Part shown: in pieces, positions 1 through 8,424 of the stretch
How the letters are laid out: each line of letters opens with the position of its first letter
Numbering within the stretch: the first letter of the stretch is position 1
Translations under genes and position numbers: made by a program
The notes under the pieces: model-generated
Seen by the model: only the letters and a program-made list of their open reading frames with translations
Databases searched by the model: none
What the model was told of the DNA's origin: nothing
Assembly: GCF_003671495.1 (NCBI RefSeq)
Contig: NZ_RCHN01000045.1
Span: forward strand, 62,001 to 126,000
Direction: 5' to 3'
Length of the DNA: 64,000 nucleotides
Source: Ketobacter sp.
GTDB taxonomy: Bacteria > Pseudomonadota > Gammaproteobacteria > Pseudomonadales > Ketobacteraceae

Positions 1-220
1 CCTGCACCTGAAAGCGGAAACCGCTGGCCACTTCTTTCAGCATGACACCCCGGCTGGCGTACTCTTCCTTCAGCTGATTGATCGCCTCCACCAGCATTTC
101 GGTGGGTGGGGCTTCCTCTTCCAAAAACAGCCCGGCCAGTTTATCCAGTTTCATGGGCTGACCCGCCGCAAACAGCGCGCCTTCCACAATGCGTTTTACC
201 GTATCCTGATCAAGAGACAT
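1..220 (-). CDS. scpB: Segregation and condensation protein B (partial, N-terminal part)
   Basis: The frame starts with ATG at 218-220 and runs off the left edge, leaving about 73 N-terminal residues (MSLDQDTVKRIVEGALF...). The text matches the first winged-helix domain of ScpB, with the family-typical phrases EGALFAAGQP and LKEVASGFRFQV. ScpB binds the kleisin ScpA and with SMC forms the condensin-like complex that organises and segregates the chromosome. Its start lies 11 nt inside the end of scpA, so translation is probably coupled. The C-terminal half is outside the window. Confidence 0.93.
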   Translation of the reverse strand, partial: MSLDQDTVKRIVEGALFAAGQPMKLDKLAGLFLEEEAPPTEMLVEAINQLKEEYASRGVMLKEVASGFRFQVQ

Positions 221-1307
221 TATTATTTTCTTCGCTATTCGGATCGTTCACGTCCGCCGCAGCGGGATTCAACTCTTCAGGCAGACTGGGCTCCACGTCC
301 CGCTGTGCCAACACCGGCGGGGTAACCGGCTCGAAGGCGCCCTCTGCCGTTTCGTCTTCCAGGCGAGGCTCATCCTCTTCCGGTCCGGCCTCGTGGGCCG
401 ACTCCCGCGCCTTCACATGGATCGGACCAAAGGCCTCGCTCTGCACCAACTCTACCAGGGACTCTTTCACCAACTCCAGGATGGCCAGGAAGGTCACCAC
501 CACACCCAAGCGGCCCTCCTCGTAGCTGAACAAGCTGACGAAAGGCACAAAACGATCCTGCCCCAGCCGCTCCAGCACCTGAGTCATGCGCTCCCGGGTG
601 GACAGTTTCTCCCGGCTGACCTGGTGACTTTCAAACATATCGGCCCGATGCAGCACTTCCTGCAACGCCAACAGCACTTCCCGCAGGTCCACCTCAGGAT
701 GGGCTTTCTCCCGCTCGAACTTGGGTTGTTCTGCAACCGCGAGATGCACTTCCCGACCCACCCGCGGCAGTTCATCAATGTCTTCGGCCGCCTTTTTATA
801 GCGCTCATATTCCTGCAACCGGCGGATCAGCTCCGCCCGGGGATCATGCTCGTCGTCCTCTGCTTCGGTCTGGCGCGGCAGCAGCATGCGGGATTTGATC
901 TCACCCAACAGGGCCGCCATCACCAGATACTCCGCCGCCAGCTCCAGGTTGAGGCTTTTCATCAGCTCCACGTACTGCATGTACTGGGCGGTGATCTGGG
1001 CCACGGGGATGTCCAGAATATCCAGGTTCTGACGTTTGATGAGGTACAACAACAGGTCGAGGGGGCCTTCAAAGGCCTCCAGTATGACTTCCAGGGCATC
1101 GGGGGGAATGTACAGGTCCTGGGGCAGCTTGGTGAACGCCTCACCGTACACCAGGGCAAACGGCATTTCCGCCTGATGCGGATGTCCACCCTCCGCGGAC
1201 GGCTCATGATCCGGCACCGGTTCCTGCTGGTGGGAGGTTTGGTTCTCCGCCACCGCCACGGGTTCAGCGGCCCCTTCCAGCAGGGTGTCCTGTTCGGATA
1301 TGGTCAT
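210..1307 (-). CDS. scpA: Segregation and condensation protein A (kleisin)
   Basis: The protein has 365 residues. The ScpA core begins near residue 70 with FEGPLDLLLYLIKRQNLDILDIPV, followed by the conserved AAEYLVMAALLGEIKSRMLLP stretch; the middle is charged and helical and the C-terminal winged-helix part contains FVPFVSLF. ScpA is the kleisin that bridges SMC heads and recruits ScpB. The start ATG shares an A with the trpS stop (TAATG) and the end overlaps scpB, so trpS-scpA-scpB is one operon. It is longer than common ScpA proteins (about 250-300 residues), with an acidic Glu/Pro-rich N-terminal extension of about 65 residues and an acidic C-terminal tail of about 60 residues. Confidence 0.93.
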   Translation of the reverse strand: MTISEQDTLLEGAAEPVAVAENQTSHQQEPVPDHEPSAEGGHPHQAEMPFALVYGEAFTKLPQDLYIPPDALEVILEAFEGPLDLLLYLIKRQNLDILDIPVAQITAQYMQYVELMKSLNLELAAEYLVMAALLGEIKSRMLLPRQTEAEDDEHDPRAELIRRLQEYERYKKAAEDIDELPRVGREVHLAVAEQPKFEREKAHPEVDLREVLLALQEVLHRADMFESHQVSREKLSTRERMTQVLERLGQDRFVPFVSLFSYEEGRLGVVVTFLAILELVKESLVELVQSEAFGPIHVKARESAHEAGPEEDEPRLEDETAEGAFEPVTPPVLAQRDVEPSLPEELNPAAADVNDPNSEENNNVS

Positions 1308-2521
1308 TAAAAGTATCCCAGGCCCATGGCCTCTCGAACGTCTTCCAAGGTGCTCTTTGCCGCATCGCGGGCTTTTTCACACCCTTCCGCGACGATGCTC
1401 TTCACCAAATCCGGGTTGCCGGAATACTCAGCCGCCCGCAGACGGATCGGCTTCAATTCATCCTGCAAGGCATCAATCAGGGGTTTCTTACATTCCAGAC
1501 AACCGATTCCCGCACTCCGACAGCCCTCTTGTACCCACTCCCGCGTGCTGTTATCGGAATACACCAGATGCCACTGCCATACCGGGCATTTTTCCGGGTC
1601 TCCAGCATCCGTCAGGCGGACACGGGCCGGGTCGGTGGGCATGGTGCGGATTTTATTCATCACGTCGTCTTCGCTGTCCCGCAACGTGATGGTGTTGTTA
1701 TAGGATTTGGACATCTTGCGACCGTCCAGGCCGGGCATTTTCGAAGCCGGCGTCAGCAACGCCTGGGGCTCTGGCAGAATCACCTTGCCGCTGCCTTCGA
1801 TAAAGCCGTGCAGTCGCTCCTTGTCACTGAGGGTGATGTTCTGCTGCTCCCGCACCAGAGCGTGGGCGGTTTCCAGGGCTTCCTCGTCGCCCTGCTCCTG
1901 ATACTTGTTGAGCAGATTGCGATACAGCTTGGCGGCCTTTTTACCCATCTTCTGGATGGCCTGTTCCACCAGTTCTTCGAAACCGGGTTCCCGACCATAT
2001 AAATAGTTGAAGCGACGGGCCACTTCCCGGGTGAGCTCAATGTGGGAGACCTGGTCCGCCCCCACCGGCACCTGACCGGCACGGTAAATCAGGATGTCAG
2101 CGCTCTGCAGCAGGGGGTAACCCAGGAAGCCGTAGGTCGCCAGGTCCTTCTCTTTAAGCTGTTCGATCTGATCCTTGTAGGTCGGCACCCGTTCCAGCCA
2201 CCCGAGCGGCGTCATCATGGACAGCAGCAGGTGCAACTCCGCATGCTCCGGTACCCGGCTCTGGATGAACAGGGTGGCAGAACCGGGGTTGATCCCCGCC
2301 GCCAGCCAGTCGATGACCATATCCCACACCGACTCCTCGATTACCCGTGGATCTTCGTAGTGGGTGGTGAGCGCATGCCAGTCGGCAACGAACAGAAAAC
2401 ACTCGTATTCGTGCTGTAGTTTTACCCAGTTTTTGAGTACGCCGTGGTAATGGCCAAGATGCAGGCTGCCTGTGGGCCGCATGCCCGACAGGACACGCTG
2501 CTCCGAAACTGCTGAGCTCAA
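1307..2521 (-). CDS. trpS: Tryptophanyl-tRNA synthetase with a four-cysteine C-terminal motif
   Basis: This 404-residue class I synthetase charges tRNA-Trp with tryptophan. The HIGH-type signature HLGH is at residues 21-24 and KMSKS at 269-273. A helical insertion of roughly residues 180-245 makes it longer than the E. coli enzyme (334), as in pseudomonads. The C-terminal anticodon-binding region carries Cys312, Cys334, Cys341 and Cys344, spaced C-x21-C-x6-C-x2-C, close to the iron-sulfur motif known from Thermotoga TrpRS. The start is TTG at 2519-2521, supported by CAGGAG seven bases upstream. It is the first gene of the trpS-scpA-scpB operon, and the 163 bases upstream of it carry no gene. 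Confidence 0.96.
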   Translation of the reverse strand: MSSAVSEQRVLSGMRPTGSLHLGHYHGVLKNWVKLQHEYECFLFVADWHALTTHYEDPRVIEESVWDMVIDWLAAGINPGSATLFIQSRVPEHAELHLLLSMMTPLGWLERVPTYKDQIEQLKEKDLATYGFLGYPLLQSADILIYRAGQVPVGADQVSHIELTREVARRFNYLYGREPGFEELVEQAIQKMGKKAAKLYRNLLNKYQEQGDEEALETAHALVREQQNITLSDKERLHGFIEGSGKVILPEPQALLTPASKMPGLDGRKMSKSYNNTITLRDSEDDVMNKIRTMPTDPARVRLTDAGDPEKCPVWQWHLVYSDNSTREWVQEGCRSAGIGCLECKKPLIDALQDELKPIRLRAAEYSGNPDLVKSIVAEGCEKARDAAKSTLEDVREAMGLGYF

Positions 2522-2684
2522 GGTAAACTCCTGATTTTAATATTGTATTTAACCGTCATCAGCACCCTCCCCAGCCACCTGGCCTGGGCACCGCAACGAA
2601 AGGAGTGATTATAGCGATATTCGCCACGCTGTCGAAGAGCGAAGCGCTGGCAGCGGCGGTTGAATAATGCGGGCCCGGCGTTGA

Positions 2685-3305
2685 CTACCTGAATGGCGCC
2701 GGATCACCCTTGCCCTCCCGCAGGACCACCGGGGAATCAGCTTCCAGATCGACAACGGTGGTGGTATCCATTTCGCCCCAGCCGCCGTCCAACACCAGAT
2801 CCACCTGCTTGCCAACCCGCTCGTAGATCTCTTCCGGGTCAATCAACGGATACTCCTCACCGGGCAGCAGGAGCGTGGTGCTCATGATGGGTTCCCCGAG
2901 CTCTTCCAGCAATGCCTGGACCACCGCATTATCCGGCACCCGCAGCCCCAGGGTTTTCTTCTTGGTGTGCATCAGGCGCCGTGGCACTTCACCGGTGGCG
3001 CGCAAGATGAAGGTATAGGGGCCCGGCGTGTTGGCCTTCAACAGACGGAAGGCCCAGTTTTCCACCTTGGCATAAATAGCGAGCTCGGACAGGTCGCGGC
3101 ATAGAATGGTGAACTGGTGTTTGTCATCCAGTTGGCGCATCTGCACGATCCGCTCCAGTCCGCGCTTGTTTTCCAGAGCACAGCCCACTGCGTAGGCCGC
3201 ATCGGTGGGATAAATCACCACCCCACCACCACGAATTCGGTCTGCGGCCTGCTTGATCAGCCGCTTTTGCGGGTTTTCCGGATGGATACGAAAAATGTCG
3301 GTCAT
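2685..3305 (-). CDS. YciO/Sua5/YrdC-family protein (threonylcarbamoyl-AMP synthase fold)
   Basis: The 206-residue protein is a full single YrdC/Sua5 domain. Visible features are GGVVIYPTDAAYAVGC near residues 27-42, the KxR-type nucleotide segment HTKKKTLGLRVPD and GEPIMSTTLLLPG. The family condenses threonine, bicarbonate and ATP to threonylcarbamoyl-AMP for the t6A tRNA modification. The IYPTDAAYAVGC wording and the trpS/PHP neighbourhood fit the YciO branch, whose activity is weaker or less well defined than TsaC. It lies 42 bases downstream of the PHP gene on the same strand and is probably co-transcribed with it. Confidence 0.88.
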   Translation of the reverse strand: MTDIFRIHPENPQKRLIKQAADRIRGGGVVIYPTDAAYAVGCALENKRGLERIVQMRQLDDKHQFTILCRDLSELAIYAKVENWAFRLLKANTPGPYTFILRATGEVPRRLMHTKKKTLGLRVPDNAVVQALLEELGEPIMSTTLLLPGEEYPLIDPEEIYERVGKQVDLVLDGGWGEMDTTTVVDLEADSPVVLREGKGDPAPFR

Positions 3306-3347
3306 GGCCCTGCCTGCCTAATGACGTTTTCTCAATGAGGATGGTGA

Positions 3348-4214
3348 TCAGCGCATTGCCTGTTCCGCTTTCCACCCCAGCAAATCCAACACCGGACGGC
3401 ACTGGCCCGGCAACGCCGGCATTCGCCCCAACTGAACCCAGCGCATGGAGGGGCCATGATAATCGCTTCCCTGGGATGCATAAAGCCCATATTTTTCAGC
3501 CAAATCAGCAAGTTGCTTCACCATATCCGGCCCATGGGTGGCCACGGACACCTCCAGGGCCTGGCCTCCGGCCTCGGCAAAGGCCTTCACCAGCCGCTCC
3601 AGCTTACTGCGGGTCAGCTTGTAACGCCCTGGATGGGCCACCACAGCCACGCCACCGGCTTCCCGAATCCAGCGCACGGCCTCCACCAGCTCCGGCCATT
3701 CCGTTTTCACATAGGCGGGCTTGGACTGCGCCAGGTAACGTTGAAATGCCTGTTTGCGATCGCCGCAGGCACCGGCCCGCACCAGGGCATCGGCAAAGTG
3801 CGGGCGGGCCGGAATCCCCTGCGGAGCAGCGTGTGCGGCTGCCTCAAACATTCCCGGATAACCCAGCTTCTCCAGTCGCTGCGCTACCAGATGCGCACGG
3901 GCACTGCGTCGCTCCATCTGTTGCTGCAATCGAGCCTGAAAGCGGGCGTCGTCAACATTGATCCCCAGCCCCACCACATGAATATCCATATTGCTCCAGC
4001 AGGAGGAAACCTCTACCCCGGGGATCAACGTCAGACCCACCTCGGAACAGGCTGTCTGCGCCTCAGCCAAACCGGCAGTGCAATCATGATCGGTCACAGC
4101 CAGCACGGAGACTCCGGCAGCCACTGCCGCTGCCACCAGCTGGCTGGGTGTCAGTTCACCGTCCGACGCGGTGCTGTGGGTGTGCAAATCCACGGTGCTT
4201 GGCAGGTTTTGCAT
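3348..4214 (-). CDS. PHP-domain phosphoesterase (RNase AM / YciV-TrpH type)
   Basis: The protein has 288 residues. The PHP metal-binding motif DLHTHST (His11, His13) is at the N-terminus, TDHD follows near residue 41, and later metal ligands appear as IPGVEVS, VAHPGR and GSDYHG. YciV/TrpH proteins hydrolyse 3',5'-nucleoside bisphosphates and trim RNA 5' ends, using a trinuclear metal centre. The gene is first in a minus-strand group with the YciO-like gene and is divergent from yciB across an 88-base gap that should hold both promoters. The same order around trpS is common in gammaproteobacteria. Confidence 0.9.
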   Translation of the reverse strand: MQNLPSTVDLHTHSTASDGELTPSQLVAAAVAAGVSVLAVTDHDCTAGLAEAQTACSEVGLTLIPGVEVSSCWSNMDIHVVGLGINVDDARFQARLQQQMERRSARAHLVAQRLEKLGYPGMFEAAAHAAPQGIPARPHFADALVRAGACGDRKQAFQRYLAQSKPAYVKTEWPELVEAVRWIREAGGVAVVAHPGRYKLTRSKLERLVKAFAEAGGQALEVSVATHGPDMVKQLADLAEKYGLYASQGSDYHGPSMRWVQLGRMPALPGQCRPVLDLLGWKAEQAMR

Positions 4215-4302
4215 GAAAAAAGCCTATCTTGGGGACCTCAGGAGTGCTTAGGCCGGTCAAATATTCTATCATTGGTGCCTCTTCAAAGATGAATTAATTG
4301 AT

Positions 4303-4887
4303 ATGAAACAGTTTTTCGACTTTTTCCCGGTGATGCTCTTTGTAGTTGCGTACTATATGAGTAAAGACATGATTCTCTCCACCAAGGTGCTGCTGGCCGC
4401 CAGCGTGGTGCAGATAGCGGTATTCTGGCTGTGGAAACGCACCGTGGAGAAAATGCACCTGGGCACTTTCGTGGTGGTTCTGGTGATGGGCAGCCTGACC
4501 ATCTTTCTCGATGACCCGATCTTCATTGTCTGGAAACCTTCCATCGTAAACTGGTCAGTGGCGGCGGTCCTGCTGGTGAGCCTGCTGATCAAGAAGAACC
4601 TGGTGCGCAAGGCCGCTGAGGGTTTCCTTAAACAGACACCCCATCTCAGCCTCAACATGCCCGAAACCAAGTGGGCCCCCATGTGCCTGATATGGGTGCT
4701 GTATTTTATTGCCCTGGGCGTGATCAACCTGTTTGTCTATTTCACCTACGGAGAAGACTTCTGGGTGACCTTCAAGCTGGTGGGCTTCACCATCATCAAT
4801 ATCGCGTTCTTCATTGGGCAGTTCGTCTATTTGTCACGCTACATCAGCGAAATCAAACCGGATAACAATCAGGAGTCACAGGGTTAA
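4303..4887 (+). CDS. yciB: Inner membrane septation protein A family (YciB/IspZ)
   Basis: The 194-residue integral membrane protein starts MKQFFDFFPVMLFVVAYYM, the hallmark N-terminus of YciB/IspA. About five hydrophobic segments are visible (roughly residues 5-22, 28-45, 55-70, 78-92, 125-145 and 155-175, some merging). Family members affect cell envelope integrity and septation; the biochemical activity is not settled. The stop TAA overlaps the yciI start (TAATG), so the pair is translationally coupled. It is transcribed away from the PHP gene. Confidence 0.94.
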   Translation: MKQFFDFFPVMLFVVAYYMSKDMILSTKVLLAASVVQIAVFWLWKRTVEKMHLGTFVVVLVMGSLTIFLDDPIFIVWKPSIVNWSVAAVLLVSLLIKKNLVRKAAEGFLKQTPHLSLNMPETKWAPMCLIWVLYFIALGVINLFVYFTYGEDFWVTFKLVGFTIINIAFFIGQFVYLSRYISEIKPDNNQESQG

Positions 4888-5186
4888 TGTACTACGCCAT
4901 TGTCAGCCAAGATGTCGAGAACAGCCTGGAACTGCGCATGGGCGCACGACCGGATCACCTGGCCCGACTGGAGGCGCTCAAGCAGCAGGGGCGCCTGCTG
5001 GTGGCAGGCCCGTTTCCCGCCATTGACAGCGAAACACCCGGTGCGGCCGGCTTCACCGGCAGCCTGGTAATTGCAGAATTCGACAGCCTGCAGGCCGCAC
5101 AAACCTGGGCCGATGCCGACCCCTATGTGGCGGCCGGGGTTTACGCAAGCGTGATGGTCAAGCCTTACAAAAAAGTGCTGCCATAA
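4887..5186 (+). CDS. yciI: YciI-family protein (YCII domain)
   Basis: The 99-residue single-domain protein has the YCII ferredoxin-like fold: MYYAIVSQD beta strand, RPDHLARLEAL helix with the conserved His, LLVAGPFP, and a terminal DPYVAAGVYASVMVKPYKKV strand. The YCII family resembles muconolactone isomerase-like and dehalogenase-like small enzymes; the substrate is unknown. Translation is coupled to yciB by a TAATG overlap, the usual arrangement for these two genes. Confidence 0.93.
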   Translation: MYYAIVSQDVENSLELRMGARPDHLARLEALKQQGRLLVAGPFPAIDSETPGAAGFTGSLVIAEFDSLQAAQTWADADPYVAAGVYASVMVKPYKKVLP

Positions 5187-5269
5187 TCACCGATTGTGAC
5201 CTGGTTTAATGTCACCACCGACATGAAATCGATACACTGCGCCAAAATCAATAACAACGGGGAACCATA

Positions 5270-5932
5270 GTGAAACAACTGACCAGCGCACTTGCCACAC
5301 TGATGATCACCAGCCTGCTGGCCATTCCAGGGTATGCCAAAACACTCTACATCCACGATAACCTGCGGGTGGATATGCGCACCGGTCCCAGCGTTGAATA
5401 TCGAATTATCGATTTTCTGCGCAGCGGTACCAGCATGGAAGTCCTGAAGGAGTCCGGCGAGTGGATTCAGGTCCGGATCGGTGACAAAGAGGGCTGGATT
5501 CAATCGCAATACACCAGTGATGAGCCGATTGCCCGTGACCAGCTGGCCCGTGCCCTGAAGCAGATTCAGAGTCTGCAGTCCGAAAACAACTCTCTCAAGT
5601 CACAATTGGGTGAAACCCGCAGTGAACTGGGTGGACTGAAATCGGACCACAACAAAATGAGCAGCAGCACCGAGAAGCTGCAACAGGAGCTGGATCGCAT
5701 CCAGAAAGTGTCCCGCAATGCCATTGCAACCGAAGCCGCCTACCGCCAACTGCAGGAAGAAGCGGAACTGCTCAAGGTGGACATTGAGAAGCTGCAGGTG
5801 GAGAACATCCGGCTGGCTGAAGACAACCTCAAAGAAGGCATCCAGTGGGGGGCCGGCGCCGTATTGTTGGGCGTTATCCTGGCCTGGTTAATATCCAAAA
5901 GCAGTGCCAAGAAACGTCGCAGCGAGTGGTAA
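5270..5932 (+). CDS. TIGR04211-type SH3 domain membrane protein (YgiM-like)
   Basis: The 220-residue protein has a signal peptide ending in PGYAK near residue 24, then a bacterial SH3 domain (residues about 25-85) with LRVDMRTGPS and EGWIQSQY. A long coiled coil follows (about 100-190; repeated LQSENNSLK, LQQELDRIQ and LQEEAELLK heptads). A C-terminal transmembrane segment (GAGAVLLGVILAWLIS) ends in a basic tail. This is the layout of YgiM/TIGR04211 proteins, which are anchored in the inner membrane with the SH3 domain in the periplasm. Their role is not known precisely, and a wall-related one is inferred from the SH3 domain. A strong terminator follows at 5989-6022. Confidence 0.88.
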   Translation: MKQLTSALATLMITSLLAIPGYAKTLYIHDNLRVDMRTGPSVEYRIIDFLRSGTSMEVLKESGEWIQVRIGDKEGWIQSQYTSDEPIARDQLARALKQIQSLQSENNSLKSQLGETRSELGGLKSDHNKMSSSTEKLQQELDRIQKVSRNAIATEAAYRQLQEEAELLKVDIEKLQVENIRLAEDNLKEGIQWGAGAVLLGVILAWLISKSSAKKRRSEW

Positions 5933-5988
5933 CCACTGGCATGACGCACATCTTGACACTCACGTAGATGCACAGACCCTCACACAGC

Positions 5989-6022
5989 ACCGGCGCGCCT
6001 ACATGGTAGCGCCGGTTTTTTT
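5989..6022 (+). terminator. Rho-independent terminator after the SH3 gene
   Basis: An 8-bp perfect stem ACCGGCGC/GCGCCGGT with a 12-base loop is followed directly by seven T residues (6016-6022). It lies 57 bases after the SH3-gene stop. Its 5' arm and loop contain the last codons and stop (5999-6001) of the convergent CoA-transferase gene. Confidence 0.88.
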
Positions 6023-7180
6023 CATAGCCTCGATTTCGTCCACGCTGAACCCGGCCTCCGTCAACACCTCCCGAGTGTGTGCGCCCAAGGCCGCGCCGGT
6101 AAAATCGTAACGGGGTGGCGTGCCAGAAAACTTGACCGGAGATGCCAATTGGCGCTGGGAACCGCCGCCGGCAGTGGGCACCTCCACCAACAGTTCCCGG
6201 GCAACGATCTGGGGATGCTCGCAAGCTTCATTGAAACTGAGCACGGGCTCAACACAGGCGTCCAGGGCGCTGAACACCTCCAGCCACTCTGCAAAGCTGC
6301 GGGTTTTCATCACCGCGGCAATATCCTGCTTCAAAGGCCCCTGGATATCCGGGTTCAACGCCAGCCCCTTGGCTGACCATTCCGGATGACCAATGGCCTG
6401 GCAGAACTGGGCGAAGAATTGCGGCTCAATACCCGCTACCGACAGCCAACGCCCATCAGCGGTTTCATAGCAATCGTAGAAACTGCCGCCGTTCAGCTGC
6501 GTATTCTCAAGACCGGGCTCCACCCCACCCACCAGGGCCGGCGGCGCCGTCAGGGCATGCATGGAAAACGCGGCGTCGGTCATACTGATATCAATGTGCT
6601 GGCCTTCCCCGGTCTGCTGACGATGAATCACCGCCGCCAGGATGGCCATAACCGCGTGATAGGACCCACCGGCCACATCCGCCACCTGCACATTGATCGG
6701 CGCCGGCCCGCTGCCTTGGCGCCCGTTGTAGCCAGTAACGCCGGCAATCGACAGGTAATTGAGATCATGCCCCGCCCGCTGCCGATACGGCCCGCTCTGC
6801 CCATATCCGGTGATCGAGCAAAAAATCAGTCCCGGGTTCTCAGCCTTCAGCGCCTCATAGCCCACCCCCAGACGATCCATTACACCGGGGCGAAACTGTT
6901 CCACCACAATGTCATACTGTTGCACCAGCCGCTTCACCGCCGCCACCGCATCTGGCTTTTTCAGGTCCAGCGCCAGGGATTTCTTCGAGCGGTTCAGAAA
7001 ACCGTGGCAGGCCGATATCCCCTCGTCCATCGGGGGCAGCATCCGCACCATATCCGGCCGGGTGGGGCTTTCCACCCGCACCACCTCTGCCCCCCAGTCC
7101 GCCAGGATCATGGCACCAAAAGGCCCCGGTAACAGGGTGGTAAAGTCCAGAACACGCAGGGAAGAAAGGGGTCCGCTCAT
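5999..7180 (-). CDS. Family III CoA-transferase (CaiB/BaiF, alpha-methylacyl-CoA racemase-like)
   Basis: The protein has 393 residues from the ATG at 7178-7180. An upstream in-frame start (7231) adds 17 residues that do not look like the family. The N-terminus LRVLDFTTLLPGPFGAMILADWGAEVVRVE is the class signature, followed by GMNRSKKS-type FLNRSKKSLALDLK, GYGQSGPYR and QHIDISMTDAAFSMHAL. Members transfer CoA between acyl groups or racemise 2-methylacyl-CoA; this one resembles alpha-methylacyl-CoA racemases in its short form. The gene is divergent from an AraC regulator (7361), a likely control pair. Involvement in branched-chain or sterol-type acyl-CoA breakdown is inference. Confidence 0.88.
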   Translation of the reverse strand: MSGPLSSLRVLDFTTLLPGPFGAMILADWGAEVVRVESPTRPDMVRMLPPMDEGISACHGFLNRSKKSLALDLKKPDAVAAVKRLVQQYDIVVEQFRPGVMDRLGVGYEALKAENPGLIFCSITGYGQSGPYRQRAGHDLNYLSIAGVTGYNGRQGSGPAPINVQVADVAGGSYHAVMAILAAVIHRQQTGEGQHIDISMTDAAFSMHALTAPPALVGGVEPGLENTQLNGGSFYDCYETADGRWLSVAGIEPQFFAQFCQAIGHPEWSAKGLALNPDIQGPLKQDIAAVMKTRSFAEWLEVFSALDACVEPVLSFNEACEHPQIVARELLVEVPTAGGGSQRQLASPVKFSGTPPRYDFTGAALGAHTREVLTEAGFSVDEIEAMKKTGATM

Positions 7181-7360
7181 ATTTATGTCCAAATGCCGGT
7201 CTATTGTTACAATTAAATGGTTGATTTGCATACTAGGTAACGGACCATACTGAATACATGACCAGAAAGATCAAAAAGCCTGGCTATTTACGCCATTTGT
7301 TTGCCTTATTCGGTTCTCTGGGGCAACATGCCACCGCATCGTTCGATAAACTGCGTGATA

Positions 7361-8380
7361 ATGAAAACTAGTACAGTATCTGTTCATTACGTTAATGCTT
7401 GCCTGGCCCGCGCCCGTCAGGCCGGCTTGGATACCCAGCCCTTCATCACCCGTCTGGACGTCTCACCGGAGATTCTGGAGGACCCCACTGCGCGGGTGCC
7501 CAGCGAAGAGTACGTACGCCTGTGTATGCAACTGGTGATGGCCACCCGCGACGAATTCCTGCTGTTGGGGGGCATTCCCCGTACCCGGCCTGGCACCTTT
7601 GCCCTGATGGCCCACGCCAGCATGCCCGCTGGCAACCTGAAGCGGGCGATCTTGCGCTTTTTCCAGTTTTACAACCTGCTGCTGGACGATCTGCACTTCA
7701 AGCTCAGCCGCAAGAACGATGAAGCCATCATCAGTGTCCGGTTTGATGACCCCGAGCTGGATTGGGATCACCAGACCACCGACAGCATATTGGTGCTGCT
7801 GCACCGCTTCTTCAGCTGGCTGATTGGACAACGACTGGAGCTCACCCAGGTATCCCTGAGTGGTGAGCCACCGGTGCACCGGGAGGAGTACCAGCGGCTG
7901 TTCCGCACCCGCATCCTGTTCAACCAACCCAGAAATGCCCTGCATTTCAAGCAAAAGTACCTGGACAACCCGGTCACCCAAAGCGAGTCCACACTCAAGG
8001 AATTCCTGCGGGAAGCCCCGTACAACCTGGTGGTGATTCCGGACAACGACGACAGCCTCACCGCTAAAATCCGCCACATCATCGGCAACGACTTCCGCCA
8101 TGACTTTCCGGATTTCGAAGCAGTGGCCCGCTCCCTCAACAGCACCCCCCAGACCCTGCGCCGCCACCTCAAGCAGGAAGGCACCTCCTATCAGGAAATC
8201 AAGGACACCATGCGTCGGGATGCCGCCATCTACTATCTCAACCGCTCACAGCTGACCATCAATGAGATAGCGGATCTAATGGGGTTTTCGGAACCCAGCA
8301 CCTTCCACCGCGCCTTCAAAAAATGGACCGGCCTGACCCCCGGCGCCTATCGCCAGAACAGCGACCAGGAAATGATTTAG
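7361..8380 (+). CDS. AraC-family transcriptional regulator (Arabinose_bd-like N-terminal domain)
   Basis: The protein has 339 residues from ATG 7361; an earlier in-frame ATG at 7301 would add 20 residues. The N-terminal three-quarters match the OruR/ArgR-like ligand domain (VHYVNACLARARQAGLD, RVPSEEYVRL, FLLLGG, LMAHASMPAGNLKRAILRF). The C-terminal AraC HTH pair runs from about residue 255 to 335, including TINEIADLMGFSEPSTFHRAFKKWTGLTPGAYR. Regulators of this kind often control adjacent catabolic genes, so the divergent CoA-transferase is the obvious candidate target. The effector is unknown. Confidence 0.92.
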   Translation: MKTSTVSVHYVNACLARARQAGLDTQPFITRLDVSPEILEDPTARVPSEEYVRLCMQLVMATRDEFLLLGGIPRTRPGTFALMAHASMPAGNLKRAILRFFQFYNLLLDDLHFKLSRKNDEAIISVRFDDPELDWDHQTTDSILVLLHRFFSWLIGQRLELTQVSLSGEPPVHREEYQRLFRTRILFNQPRNALHFKQKYLDNPVTQSESTLKEFLREAPYNLVVIPDNDDSLTAKIRHIIGNDFRHDFPDFEAVARSLNSTPQTLRRHLKQEGTSYQEIKDTMRRDAAIYYLNRSQLTINEIADLMGFSEPSTFHRAFKKWTGLTPGAYRQNSDQEMI

Positions 8381-8424
8381 GCAATCTGTCTATACTGAAC
8401 AGATAACCCAAAGAGCGAGGGAAC

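Noticed and set aside
393..1310. A 305-codon plus-strand frame opposite scpA
   Set aside because: It mirrors the conserved ScpA frame and its composition (Gln, His, Leu rich) is that of a shadow.
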